The notes beneath the pieces were generated by a model. It was not told where the DNA came from and did not search any database. It saw nothing but the letters and a program-made list of their open reading frames with translations. A stretch of DNA of 64,000 nucleotides from Sipunculus nudus (lineage: Eukaryota > Annelida > Sipuncula > Golfingiida > Sipunculidae): contig CM049320.1 in NCBI GenBank assembly GCA_026874595.1, positions 1,767,501 through 1,831,500 on the forward strand, written 5' to 3'. Both the position numbers and the translations under genes were made by a program. This document shows, in pieces, positions 22,101-35,391 of the stretch; the stretch's first letter is position 1; each line of letters begins with the position of its first letter.

Positions 22101-25100
22101 GACGTCTCGGTTTTAAAACACCTGTGGCTTGAAACATGCAGTTGTCTCACCCTCGAGAACACGCTTTAAAAGCTAAAACTCATGGTAAAATTATTGTTTA
22201 TTCATGCAAGTTAACGCTGCGTGATAATTTGTTTGCAGCATCTATAAATATACATTTACCATCATACGTTATTATGTAAATCATCATATAAACAAAAGTA
22301 GAAGCCATTATATTCATTGTGTGGCTTGTATATGCCTAACAGAAGTACATGCATGGATACATAAACTCAATGAACAAACTAACAGAATTCCCTCCAAAAT
22401 TACATTTCTGGTTTTCTCAAAACTAAATTATAATATTGGTAAGTTATTGAGCCCACAATAAAGCAAATATAGTGAATACTGATGCATTATAAGAATAAAA
22501 CATTTTACCTCAAAGTATTACATGGAAATAATATTTTTTTAAAGTGTGATATGGATGTAAATTAAACATATGTTTTAGTTGCTTCTTGCAAGGATGAAAA
22601 TCTTAATAAATAGTCACATAACAAAGGAAAATCATCCCTTTTTACTGAATGTCCATAACAGTTACAAAAATGGTAAAACGTTTATCTACCTTTGACTAAC
22701 TCTATTAATGAAAACATATAAAAGAAAAGATATACAGATAACTTTAAGATAAAGTGTATCAATTTATCTATTGTAAAGACCGTCATATGAAAGAAATCTT
22801 GAAACTGAACTACTCTGATTTTATGAAGTTGAAATTAGCATAAAATAACATACCCTTTGCATTAAAAAACTTGCTTCATGACTACAAACAAACTTATCAA
22901 ACCAGAATGTAATGCCTGATATACACCATACATTCATCTTAAAGACTCCATGAATCTTTTTAAAGACATGCCTTAATTGTGGTTAGTTAAATCACTATAA
23001 CAGTATAAAGACTAAAATATCAACTTGTTTTTATACTATAATTAATCCAAACTGTGCCCACAGTTTCTATAACACTACACATCAGGACAAAGTTATTCCA
23101 TATCAATCACTTCTGTGTAACCTCAAAGTACTTTTTACATCTGAATGCATCTGAACTGTTGGCCATACATTCACTTTAACACAGTACTTTCAGGATGCAA
23201 AAGATAAAACACTAGTCAGCATATAACAAGGGATGGATTTTAACTGATGTATAAACTTATGTAAACAGCATCCACATGCTTTCAAGGTGCAAATGAAAAA
23301 ACATCAGCAAAGAACACTGAATTTATTTCAAGTCTCTTTTTATTTGACCTGTCGACTGTATATAAAAAAAGTAGTACTTCCAGGGAGAAAATGAATCAAG
23401 GGACCTATGAGTCAAGGCGCTCAGCTGAAGTTTGAAATTTTAGCAAATGCAAAACATGATGATTTCTATTGTAATGTTTTTTCATATATATAAGCATAAG
23501 AATAGCTAAGAGAAAATGGCCCTCCTACTTGGTCATAGTAAAGTTCTAAATATATGATTGCAAAACTAATACTCCGGCAAGACTGTCATGAAGGAAAACA
23601 GTAAAAGATTTGGGATACTTTGATGCATAAGAAAACAATTTACAGATGGACAGGCAATTGGACAAAATGGACTGATAAAATTATTTCAGTTTCACTGGAA
23701 TTCAGTTTATATTAAACCCTATTTTTTCAGCATATTCACTATTTCCATTCATATCAGATTAATTTTTTTAATTGACAAGTTTCTAAATTTGTAATAAAAA
23801 GGATCTAAAAATATAAGTTAAAATATCAGAATTGTAAGTTGCATTATTATTTATCCAGAGTTAAGCTCACATCAGGTCATATTATGCACACATATTTTAT
23901 TAATTTTAAATCAAATATGTTCAAACTGAATTTAAAGAAAATATGCAATAACATGGCACCTTCAAGATTATTCCTTGAATCACAATTTACAAGTTTTGTA
24001 CATAGGAGTTTTCAGTACAAGTTTAATTTTATTCATTGAAATAAAAGGTTCAGTAAAGTTGATTAAATAAAAACACCTTTTTAAATGAAGTATACACACT
24101 GTTGGTTGAATGAGGGACAAACAATATCATGCTAATTACTGTCTTAGCTATAATTTAATTATTACTGGAATTAATATCCTATTTCACACCAAGTGAAATT
24201 TTTCTCTTCTAAAGTAAGGAATTTCTTATCTGATGAACATCCACACTTTTATAGCAATTCACCACTTTGTGAACACAATTAAATGTACACTTTAATCATT
24301 GTAACCAGGGTGGTACAATACAAAATCTAAAATGTAGTATAGCCTAGAATACAGATGAAAACAATACAGAAAATTATAACATTCATCTAGCTAATGCACC
24401 ATCTGGTGGGGGGTGGGGGTGGTTCAGGGCAGAGAAGAAGCCTGCAAAGAGGGGAAACTGGCCAAGCTGAGCCAAGGCAAGCTGCCTTGAGTGGGTTACA
24501 TAACACAGGTGAAGGCTGTACTAGGTGGGCTTGATGTAAACAACACTTGACATGGTGTATAAAAGCTACTCTTTTCAATTCATTACTTTGAAATATCAGA
24601 TTTTAATAAATTAAATTATGTATATGCTGTGAAAATTAAATCAACAGAGCTTACATGGGAAAATTGTGCCATGGCCAAAATTTAAGGTATTGATTTTTTA
24701 TTTATGCTAATAACTTTAAAAAATTGCAAAATTTAGATCTTCTTTTGGTAAACAATTGGACCTTGATTAAATAAAGTTATATCTCTGAAAAAAAGTATCT
24801 AGCTTCAGCAATTCTTATGTTAAGTGAGTAAATATATTTCCTGATTTTTTTAAAAGTGCATTATGTTTTGGCCCATAACTTCAATCAATTAAGTAATACT
24901 GAACCAATTTTTGGTTTGAACGCAGGAAATGTATGGAATTAAAAATATGCATATTAAATATGATGTAAAACAGATCAGTGGTTTTGATATTAGGCAGTAA
25001 CAATAGGTTTTTAATGGAAAACATAGGTATTTCTTTAATACCTCAAAGGAACAAAGTCCTAATGACCCAATTTTTGGCATGGTAGGAGATTTTGGGGACA

Positions 25101-25236
25101 TCTAACTGTATGCAAAATTTTGGATTTGTAGCTCCAATAGTTTCAAAACGTGCCCTGTTAATGGATGGATGGACAAACGACGGACAAAGGACCATGACTA
25201 TAGCTCAGATTACTTATAGTCAGCTGAGCTAAAAAA
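19184..25236. mobile_element. 6.05-kb element with long diverged inverted ends (AGCTCAGCTGA family)
   Basis: The left end, TTTTAGCTCAGCTGACTATA, continues through a GTCC/GTCCG-rich stretch. The right end is the reverse complement of the same sequence. Homology between 19184-19750 and the reverse of 24660-25236 spans about 550 bp with many changes and indels. The first about 32 bp of each end can fold on itself (AGCTCAGCTGACTATAAGTCATCTGAGCT type). The inside is AT-rich with no coding region I can recognise, so it is a large non-autonomous or decayed element. Superfamily not assigned. Confidence 0.65.
21690..22170. repeat. Cluster of AAACATGTTT-type palindromes
   Basis: Inside the 6-kb element, short palindromes of the form RRRCATGYYY lie at 21710, 21759, 21835, 21866, 21881 and 21924, with one-mismatch forms at 21938 and 21957. 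The stretch also has repeated GTTTTAAAACACC and GAAACA words. A related patch is at 29270-29490. Confidence 0.6.
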
Positions 25237-26239
25237 GTGTAAAACTTAAATTTTTCTGTTCAAAGGAAGCATTACTGATTTATTAATATAAAAATTGGAT
25301 ACTTTTCAAGAGTCTTTTTACCAGCAGCTGTTAGTTTTTCATTGATTTACTATAAATCACTATGCTCATACCAAAATAAAACATCGATCTAACTGACTAA
25401 CTTTACAAAATATGAAAAACAAAAGTTTTAATATGCTTAAATAATGTAAAGTGAAAAATAAAAAATCCTGAACTACTCCTCATAACTTTCAAATACCAGA
25501 AATCATGCCCTGATCAATATAAAATTGCAATTTCAGCACTGCTGCAAACTACTTATAACACAGGTTTTTATCACACTGTAATCTAAGCATCAGGTATTAT
25601 AGGGTAGAGTCAATGAGTTGTAATGAAGTCATTTGAGCAGAGCAACAAACTGCTTATAACCTGTAGACTTGTCCTTCATGGGAACTTCTTCTTCAAGGCA
25701 GTTTTCTTGAAGCGAATTCAACATTTGCATGTTGGGTAGTGGATATGTGAGGTTAAGGATGTAATACCATCCAAGAAAAAGAAAGCATATCTACGACACA
25801 CATCCTTCCTTGATCAGATTGATCTGTTTTCCATCTCCCAAAATGACGCTTGATCTGACCTCTCCTTTATCAACAATAAAAACTGAACTCGGTTCCTCAC
25901 TGGTAACTGATGTCAGAGAGTTTTGTGATACTTCCTCCTGAAAAAAAAAAAAAAAAAAAACTGTGAATGCAACAAGCAACAGTAGTCACTTTCTGAGTCA
26001 CCTGGGCTATACTTTTGGCCCTTTCTGTGTCAATCATCTGTTAAAAGGGCATACACCTGATTAATACAATATTAGGCATAGCATAATCAAACTTGGAAAT
26101 AGAATTCTATATTTTGCTGATCACAAATTTTCAGGAAGTGTTTGCATACATAATATGATGTCTGTAAACCAACATCTCAGGAATTGCTGCATTTATGAGC
26201 ACCTAATTGTATCAGCCAAAACAGAGTTTTGTGGATACT
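25237..26239. other. Unassigned
   Basis: AT-rich, with a poly-A run of 20 near 25941. Nothing else supported. Confidence 0.45.
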
Positions 26240-27070
26240 ATGTTTTCAATCAGATGTCGCTGCCGTTTGACCGATCAGGCTAAATATTTTGCACAAATGT
26301 AGCCCTTGGATATCTTTATAACATATACTAAAAATGGTGGTGCCACCTGCAACAATTTTGCATAGCGTCCATCTGTTCGTCTGCCTTGGGATAAAATCAC
26401 TCATATCTCTGCATTGGTTTGACTTGTATATCTGAAATTTTGCATGTGTATTCATCCTAGACAGCTTTCTTGATTTTATGACAGGTGGCGCCACCTACAT
26501 TCATATTTAAGCTGCAGACATCATAGCTCATATCTCAGTAACTGTTTGACCTACTGGGCCAAAATTTGCAAGTGTACAGACCTCACATAGCTCTTTATCA
26601 TAGTCAAAACTGGTGGCTCCACCTGCAACCATTTTTGCACAGCGTCCATCTGTTCATCTGCCTTGGGATAAAATCACTCATATCTTGGCAGTGGTTGACA
26701 TATCTGCCTAAAATTTTGCATGTTTATACATCTATGATGGCATTTCTCGATTTTTTGGCAGGTGGCACAACCTACAAACACATTTTGGCTGCAGACATCT
26801 ATGCTGATATCTCAGGACTGGTTTGACATATCTCCCTAAAAATTTGCATATTTATAGATCTTACATAGCTCTTAATCGTACACAAAATTGGTGGCTCCAC
26901 CTGCCACTACTTTTGCTCAGCGTCTTTCTGTTTGTCTGCTGTGTGATAAAATCACTTACAAGTAGTGGTTTGACTTATCTGCCTAAAATTTTGCATATGT
27001 ATAACTTGGACAGCTCTCTGGATTTTGTGGTAGGTGGCGCAACCTACATACACATTTCAGCTGCAGACTT
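26240..27070. repeat. Tandem repeat of about 275 bp, three copies, each a diverged dimer
   Basis: Copies at about 26240-26510, 26511-26787 and 26788-27060. Each holds two half-units with a ...AAAATTTTGCAT... word and a GGTGGCxCxACCT near-palindrome (GGTGGCGCCACCT, GGTGGCTCCACCT, GGTGGCACAACCT). Non-coding. Confidence 0.75.
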
Positions 27071-28317
27071 CCATGCTAATATGCGACACACCGCACTCTA
27101 TTTCCCCTTGCCACTCAACCCATGCATCACTTCACCCGTCCGACTGATTTCGGCAGACACATTTAGTTGCTTGTCAACTACCTGTATTCTAGTTTTAAGA
27201 ATATTGATCATTTGAACAACATAGTGCCACCTAGGTAAACCTTTCTTTCTGTGAGCTGAGGCTGAAAGGGGCCCTTCTAAGAGTCTGAACAACTGTAACC
27301 AATCACTCTGTTCCAAAATTAGGACTCAAGTATCCAAGGTTTAAAAGTATATCTGCTTATCACTGCAAATCTGAGATCAGTCTTTAATTATTTATTACTG
27401 TAGTGCTCTATAGCCAGAGCAGGCTTTGTTTTGGCCGATATGATGAGAGACTTGCTAACAAAATAAAAATTACAAGAACAAATTACATATTACATGTATA
27501 CATACTAAAGATTCATAGAAATATCACCAAGTCCAATATATACATGATTTGCATTGTTGAAAAGCTACCTGTTTAGAACTTCATACTGTGTTCAGAACCA
27601 TGAGTACTCGACTGAGACTCGGTAAAGCCAACAGAGTACATTAGTACCCACTACTACCTATTTAACCCTCCTGTTATCCGTAATGGTATATTTTACTCCC
27701 AGATTTAAACCACTTTGTGGAAGTGCCACTTATGCATGCCTACAGCTGAAATGGTAATTTCAAGTTTACAATTTTATTTCATTGGTATTTATTACCATGT
27801 TCTATTTAAAAAGAACATTACACCCCCTGAGTCTCTTGATTCTTCAAATGCAGCCTAGTATCATGGCTCATGGGCATTGTGTATGATCTAGTGTAACTCC
27901 CAATGTGTTTATGCAAAGAAGAATTGATCTCACGAGTCTTTTCTGTTTTCAAGCATAAAATCTATAAATTTTGGATTTGTTCATTCCACACATGCATTTT
28001 GCATTTTGATCAGATATAGCAACAAAAGATAGGCCTTTGGTTTACTAACGACAAAGTAGAAGAAATGATTGGGCTAGTCAAGGAGGAGTGTTTATATTTT
28101 ATACTGGCCCAACAGAGCAATGGAAAGTTTGCAATAAATATATGAAAGAAGACAACAATGAACCCAAAGATTTTAAGTTATAATTATAATGTATTAAACA
28201 GTAAAGTTAAATGGAATTGCTAGAATTCAAATGACATAATGCAAATACAGATCTCTAATCAACTGAAAAGGCAATGAAAGTCTAGCACCCCCCCCCCCCC
28301 CCCCCCATACAATAAAA
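27071..28317. other. Unassigned
   Basis: No gene found. C run of 19 at 28288-28306. Confidence 0.45.
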
Positions 28318-28415
28318 AACTGAAGCATACACAGATGGACGGACAGAACGACAGACGGACAACTGACACTGGACCATTGCTTTAACTCAGTTGACTTATA
28401 GTCAACTGAGTTAAA
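28318..28415 (-). repeat. End fragment of the AGCTCAGCTGA family with a perfect hairpin
   Basis: A GGACGGACAGAACGACAGAC-type stretch leads to a perfect 16-bp stem with a 3-base loop at 28381-28415 (arm TTTAACTCAGTTGACT). It has the structure of the element ends at 19184 and 25236, with matching base changes in both arms. Confidence 0.65.
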
Positions 28416-28554
28416 CAGCTAGATATAGGGTAATCAGAATTAGCACAGGTAAATGCAAAAAACATATAATACAACTTACAGATTTTAGGAATTTTATCAC
28501 TTCTTTTAGGAATTTTATCACTTCCTTCTTTCTTTTTCTTCCTCTGTGGGAAAC

Positions 28555-28690
28555 ACGTGCTTCTGCAATTTAACTGGACTCCTGATCTAGAGATTGCAGG
28601 TTTGAATCCTACTTAGGATGACTTCTTGTATTCATTGATATTTCATGTTAGTATAAATGGTATGATTGCAGGGATCATGATGTCTGGTAA
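28555..28690 (+). repeat. Possible tRNA-derived SINE
   Basis: GGTTTGAATCC at 28599-28609 fits an RNA polymerase III B box (GGTTCGANNCC), preceded by tRNA-like text (ACTGGACTCCTGATCTAGAG). There is no full cloverleaf, so it is not a functional tRNA gene. Confidence 0.4.
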
Positions 28691-29265
28691 TATACAAGGG
28701 ATTTAAATACATGAAAACAAACAACAAATTTCTTTAATTTTAACGTTCCAAAATGTAGACAAGATGCTGAACACTGTCAAAAGTAGGCCTACTGTGCAGC
28801 AGTTTCATGTGCTGTCCGCTAGATAAATCAAATTTCGAGTGAATACACAAGAGCCACAACTTGGTGCGGGGCGGGGGGGGGGGGGGGTGGTCCTAAATCT
28901 ATTGATGTGTTCACCACTTTTAAACAAATACTTGTGCACCATATAAAGTAGCAAATTAGGAAATGTAATATATATATTTTTTAACAATGTGCTCACATGT
29001 TGTGAACACATTTCAAGTACTCATATGAACCATATTTAAATATAAATCACGATAATTAAATACTGAGCCTACCTTTCAACCACATCTCAATCGCAGATTG
29101 CACGGCTCCGGCAAATTTCGTTCTTGCCCACTGACACACAGTATCGATGGTTGAATCAGACGTAATTTCGGTTTCTTCCATGACTTTGTGAGGCAGCAGG
29201 ACATTAAAAAACAGTTGCAGCGTTCCGTCAGAACATTTTTTTCCTTCCCAGACTTCTCCCGCCCG
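28691..29265. other. Unassigned
   Basis: G run at 28873-28887; no gene seen. Confidence 0.4.
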
Positions 29266-29269
29266 TTAT

Positions 29270-29490
29270 TGAAAAGGACAAATATAACGCCCGTTGTGAC
29301 TTATGTCGCACCAGAATACGCTTGTAAAACACGTTTGAGACGTGTGTACTTCTTGTAAACACGTTTCTGGTGTTTCGATCACGGAAAATTTGCATGAGCT
29401 GAGTTCCAGGTGTTTTGAAACATGTCTATTTGTCAAACGTGTTTCTATATGAAACACCACCATGGATTTTAAAACACTTACGAAACGGCA
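29270..29490. repeat. Patch of AAACACGTTT / GAAACATGTCT words
   Basis: Repeats the vocabulary of the 21690-22170 cluster (AAACACGTTT, GAAACACC, GTTTTGAAACATGTCT). Probably a relative of it. Confidence 0.45.
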
Positions 29491-29739
29491 CTTTTTAGAG
29501 TGTTAAGTTATGTATTGTCCAGTAGTAGAGAGTTAAACATGGAAGATCTCGATCCCCATGCTTTTTAAAGTGTGCGCTTGCTCAAGAAAGTTTTTCTTTC
29601 CAAGGAAAGGGTTGATATAGTGATTAAGTTCAGTAAAAAACTTAAATAAAAAAATCAAATACAAATATTTATTTTGCTATGTATATTTGGAAAGTATGAT
29701 TATAGTAAGTAACCCTACATAAATACACCAAAAGCTGTG

Positions 29740-29890
29740 AATTTTACGGTAATGACTGTAAAATTTACGGCCACGGCTGTAAAATGTACGGTCATACTGT
29801 AAAAAAATTACAGTCATGGCTGTAAAAACAATACAGTAAAAGGATGGAAGCCTCAGCTGCCGGTATAATACCGTAAATATTACGGTGATA
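29740..29890. repeat. ACGGTAA / TGTAAAATTTACGG repeat
   Basis: Several short direct and inverted copies of TTACGGT and ACTGTAAAA within 150 bp, ending TAATACCGTAAATATTACGG. It resembles a small foldback element. Confidence 0.5.
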
Positions 29891-30534
29891 GCTAAGAGTG
29901 CATAACATAGAGCAGAAAGAAAACCTTTAAATGTATTATATAGATATTGGTATGTATGAGATAGTAGAACAAAACCTCGATATAATTCTCATTATAAATA
30001 ATATCAAAATACCACACAACCCATGTACTTATGTAACCACAAAAACAAAACACAAGACCCAAGGTCAGTTATACATTCCCGTAGCAGACACAATACTTAA
30101 CCACAAAACTGGCTCACATATGATAATAAATACACAAATTTTGCAAATACACTTAAAGTCTGAATTTACTTCACCCCAGCCCCCCCCCCTAAAAAAGGGT
30201 GTGAAATATTAACATTATCTTCAAAAGCTTACACCAACGCTACACATCGCTCTGTCACTTTCCGACCACTAAGTGTTCTTGTTTACTATGTTTAGTTAAA
30301 TAAGACTGGATAACGTTGGATAACGTTGACACGCCCACATCCTTCCTCTGCAGATTCGATCAACCCGCACAGTGATGGTCAGTTTTTTTGTCAATCGCTT
30401 CACAATTACACCTAGCCGTGACAAACACGACTCAGTTAGGGCTCTCCTACTGAGTCGTGACACAAGTCAAACTGAGGACCGTACTGCAAGACCAGGCCAC
30501 GCTTTATAACCGTACCTCCGCATACATTAAGCAT

Positions 30535-30570
30535 TTTTAGCTCAGCTGACTATAATTCATCTGAGCTATA
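30535..30570 (+). repeat. AGCTCAGCTGA-family copy, left piece (split by insertion)
   Basis: Starts TTTTTAGCTCAGCTGAC and runs to CATCTGAGCTATA, where it is cut by the 30571-35391 element. It resumes at 35392 with ATAGTCATGGTCC. The joined order matches the uninterrupted copy ending at 25236, read in reverse. Confidence 0.8.
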
Positions 30571-33500
30571 TAATGGGTGAGTTAAGTGCATAAAATAGGC
30601 TGTTCACTTCATTTTATGATGCAAAGGTCCCCTTTGGCATAAAAGTACCTTAGGGTCATAGGATTAAATTTATCCAAAGACACAAGTTAGATCTCCCTTA
30701 GTATGTGAAATATATGCAAATTATTCAAAATGGCCGCCGAAAATACAGACCCCATATGCTTGCTGCTGTTACAGCTATAATGACAAATTTTGTGTCAAAA
30801 TATACATTTTCTTGGTCCAATGAAATAGGTTTCCAGATTGAGAAAACAATAGTTTTCTCCTTAACATGAAAATCTGGGGTAAAATGGGCACATTTCATAA
30901 AATATCAATGATTTTCTTCCATCAGGGTAACCTGAGACACTTGAGACATCTATGTCCTTGGCATTTGGGAGGTATTAAACAGTTGTGAATAGACCATGAA
31001 GACGCGTCTAACTGAACACAATCCTCAGTCGACATACATAGAGCATGAAACCACAGGAAATTTAAAGCATTAACTAGAGAATTACTGGTACGTTGCACTT
31101 ACTTAATCTGAGTTTAGGCAGTACAGCAAGACCATGGTATTACAAGGACAGATATACAGTTTTTTTCTTTTTTTCTAAGAATCACCCAATGAAATACCCA
31201 CATTCATGCTCTATCACCCGATCAAATACCCACACAGGATGCTCTGTTACTAGCAAATATACATAAGGCCTTGGTTGTGGTTTTTCCGCATATACTGTTA
31301 TTTCATTTATATACATTATCTGGGTAATACGGCATAAAATGACCTTTCTCGAAAGTACAGCATGCATGAGATATATATAAAACCAGAGTACCAGTACACA
31401 CAGGAATGGGTAGACATTCCTGTAGGAGAACACAACAAAGTTGCCAATTGTGGTAACTTCCCAAAATCTAAAATTTTGATTCGACAGAATATATTGCTTG
31501 AAATACATCTTATCTATCTCATGATCTATCTCATGATGGCCAACCCATAATAGTAAATGATCAATGCAGAAAACTAAAGCGCCATCAGTTCTTGACATTC
31601 TTGGTGTTTATGCTTCGCCAATTAGTTTAGGGTTTTATAGTGAAATATCCTAAAAACTTTGTTCACATTTCTATTTTTTACAAGTTATGTTAGGGAACTG
31701 AAGGAATTAGATGTCTTATATTTTAGTTGTGGGTGAAATGATTGTTGAAGTAATGGTGGCAGTGCTGATTGTTCAGGATGTGGTGCAGGTTATATCAATG
31801 AATCCAGTATTGTTCACAAAAACTGCAATAATGCCACCGATCATCAGCATGTTAATGATGCAATAATAAACTTGCAACCGAAGTATAAGCACAGCAAGAA
31901 GGCGAGATGCCAAGTCCGCCTAACAGGCTTTACCTCTCACTTCCGTGCTATATAACCTTTTACACTAATTATAACAGAAAAGCAGAAAGTGTTGAATGTA
32001 CTGTCTAAATGTAATTCAATAAAGTTTAGAATTTGATAGATTGTAACTTTATCACTTTACATGGACCCAGAGAAACTACTGACCTGGAAAGGGTCACTGT
32101 CATCTATTCTCATAGCTTTCCCGGGAATTGAAACTGGGTATAGCCAGCACAGAGATCAAAGTCTATTACCACTCGACTCCTATGTTCCATGTTCTCAGTG
32201 ATTAGCTCTTTATTTAAACATTGCGTCCAAAGACATTTCTTTCCGTTGCCTAAAATCAGCTATAATCTTTGGGCAAAAGGATCTCACATGTACTCCCTGA
32301 GGACCCAGTCACCTCTTGGTCCACATATGTTCCTGGTGTCCAATGTCCATGGGGAAGTAAATAATTTTCTTCTTAGAAAGACCCAAATTGAAGTGGTATA
32401 GGATATTGGTAGTGTCCTTTGTCATATAAAGAGATTAATACACTAATTTACTTACATCATGCAATGAAAATACATCTTAAACCTAGAAATGCACAAGTCG
32501 CGGTAATGCATAAGTGAGAATAATATGTCATTTAACCTAAACAATACCCCGAACAGACCTAGGAAATTAAGTTATCAGTACCTGGGAGTATACAAGTGTC
32601 AGGGCTTACAACAAAATAACCCTTTTAGATCCATCAGTGGAAAACAAATTTTTTTAGGGTTGTAAAGCTGACCATTTGTCAATGATTCTCCAAAGTTAGG
32701 TAATCTCTGATGAACTTATTTAGCAAATCCCATTCAGTCATGTCGCACCAGCAGCTTTATTTTACCCTTTCAGGCATGGGCCACGTTGATAAACAGCAGC
32801 AGTGCCCGTCATGTTACTTGTCTCTGACCTCTTCAGCAAATTCTCTCACATTTCCAATCAAACAAATAATCTGGTTTTTTTTCAGAAAAAAAATAATTCT
32901 TGCTCATAATAATTTCATAAAATGTGTATGTTATACTTTTACCGTTGGTCACAACTAACCTGAAAAGGGGGCTCAAACTGCTTTGACGTCAGCAAGACAC
33001 GCCACAAATGTCAATTAAAATTCGAAGGGCCTATAACATAAACAGTACTGGACATTTTATTTAACCTATGAAGCAAGATATAGGTTTTCTTTAATTTATG
33101 CTGTGGTACCCCCATGTGATAATTCGTATGCACACAATTCATTAGTTTTAATTGAAGTGCAATGCTCCTAAGTTTTTCAGGGTCACCTGCCGATATTCTG
33201 CAGATGAATTTGGCAAGTAGGGCCATACCAGGTCACATTTGGGTTTTTAGGGAGATTTCTAAGATTGTAATACATGCTGTGTTTACTCGTTAGAATTTCA
33301 ACGGATATCATGCGGCAATTAAGTTCATTATAAATATTAATAAACACCAAAGTCCAGGAATCACTCCAATCTAAAAGATAGATGTTTGAGGATTTGGCTT
33401 CAGAAGTATACACACATTCTCAAATGCAGTTTGACTAGATCTGTAAACAAGCAATGTTTGGCCAAGTTTATCAATTTGTGACTGTCCTGTGACAACTCTG

Positions 33501-35391
33501 ATAGTATAGTACTGACTTTCTGGGCATAAGGAACTTTGACTTATGTGATTCGTGCAATGGACTTCACTATCCAGAATGCTAGATTCTGGGAAATAGGTGC
33601 TTCCATTTTTATCAAATGCACATCTTAAATAGATTATGTGATGATTATATCGCACAAGACCTGAAAGTTGTACATTGAAGCTCAAGCAGACGATAATCTT
33701 TTGTTGGCAATAAAGAAAATCTCATGTCCACTTTGTACAGCTGCCAATACCTCTGTGTACTCCGTCTGTGACAGAGTGAAACCTATGTAAGCCGTGCAAA
33801 ACGTAAGGTTTAAGGGGTATTAAAGAGATATTGTATTCCAGAACATGGCAGTAAATTTGAAAACTTATACGGAAGCAAGACTATGAAAGTGTGTTCTTAC
33901 GTTCAGTTAAATTATATCTGATCATAAGCATAATTCTATATTATTCGAGTAGCATGCAGCTCAATTATTTCTCCACGTAATACAAATATGTTGATCACTT
34001 TGTTGTGGTTTTATGCTCTGTATGCAGTGAATCGCACACATCGGGTACATATACACTGGTATTAAATGCTCCCCTGTCTATATAAGGATAATAAACAAGA
34101 ACTTATAAAGGAATATAATACAAAACCAATCAAAGATATTAAAAGTTTTCATGATGATACTAAAATTTATTGAAATTTGCATACTTTTCCCATAATTTCA
34201 AGGTAGGATAAATACTTTTACTTCATTACTTCAACAATCATTTCATCTACAATAAAACATAACACATCTAATTCCTTCAGTTACCTGACGTTACTTGTAA
34301 AAATAGAAATACGAACACAACTTTCAGGATACGTGTATTTCCCTATAAAACCCAATAACTAACTGGAGAAGCATAAAAACCAAGAGTGTCAATGACTGAT
34401 GGCTTTTGTGCTTTTTGTATTGATCAACTATTAAGGGTTGACCATCATGAGATGTGTCTCAAACAAAATATTCTGTTGAATCAAAATGTTAGATACTGGG
34501 AAGAAACTACAGTTAGCAACATTATTGAGTATTGTTACAGGATTGTCTTTCCATTCCTGTGTGTACTGGTACTCTGCTTTTGCAAAATCCCATGCATGTT
34601 GTGTGGTCCAGAAGGGTCAGTTTATGCCGTATTACCCAGATAATGTATATAAATGAAATAACAGTACATGCGGAAAAACCACAACCAAGGCCTTATGTAT
34701 ATTTGCTAGTAATAGAGCATCGTGTGTGGGTATTTGATCGGGTGATAGAGCAAGAATGTGGGTATTTCATTGGGTGATTCTTTGAAAAAAAAGAAAAAAA
34801 AATGTATATCTGTCCTTGTAATACCATGGTCTTACTGTACTGCCTTAACTCAGATTAAGTAAGTGCCACGTACCAGTAATTCTCTAGTTAATGCTTTAAA
34901 TTTCCTGTGGTTTCATGCTCTATGTATGTCGACTGAGGATTGTGTTCAGTTAGACGCGTCTTCATGGTCTATTCACAACTGTTTAATACCTCCCAAATGC
35001 CAAGGACATAGATGTCTCAAGTGTCTCAGGTTAGCCTGATGGAAGAAAATCATTGATATTTTATGAAATGTGCCCATTTTACTCCAGATTTTCATGTTAA
35101 GGAGAAAACTATTGTTTTCTCAATCAGGAAACCTATTTCATTGGATTCCTTGACCAAGAAAATGTATATTTTGACACAACATTTGTCATTATATCTGTAA
35201 CAGCAGCAAGCATATGGGGTTTGGAGTATTTTCGAAGGCCATTTTGAATAATTTGCATATATTTCACATACCAAGGGAGATCTAACTTGTGTCTTTGGAT
35301 AAATTTATTCCTATGACCCTAAGGTACTTTTGTGCCAAAGGGGACCTTTGCATCATGAAATGAAGTCAAAAGTCACTTAACCCACCTACTA
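30571..35391. mobile_element. 4.82-kb DNA transposon-like element with about 1.15-kb terminal inverted repeats
   Basis: Ends TAATGGGTGAGTTAAGTG and, reversed, TAGTAGGTGGGTTAAGTG. The arms 30571 to about 31745 and about 34225 to 35391 are inverted copies along their length with moderate divergence and small indels. It is flanked by ATA at 30568-30570 and 35392-35394. Removing it restores GAGCTATAGTCATGG, as seen uninterrupted in the sister repeat near 25195-25210 (reverse). The 2.5-kb centre holds broken coding-like frames on the minus strand. The superfamily is not assigned; the 3-bp ATA duplication could also be read as part of a TA. Confidence 0.85.
33011..33800 (-). pseudogene. Broken coding-like region inside the 4.82-kb element
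   Basis: On the minus strand, frames of good protein character follow one another with shifts. One is around 33690-33800, the next is 33685-33371 (about 104 codons, Cys-containing, TTG at its open start), then 33413-33183 and 33226-33011. I cannot assign it to a family. It may be a decayed transposase or a captured host fragment. Confidence in coding origin is low to moderate. Confidence 0.35.

Noticed and set aside
31182-34780. 138-codon minus-strand frame and its mirror on the + strand
   Set aside because: They lie in the two inverted arms, and their similarity follows from arm homology; the mirror copy is frameshifted and no domain is seen.
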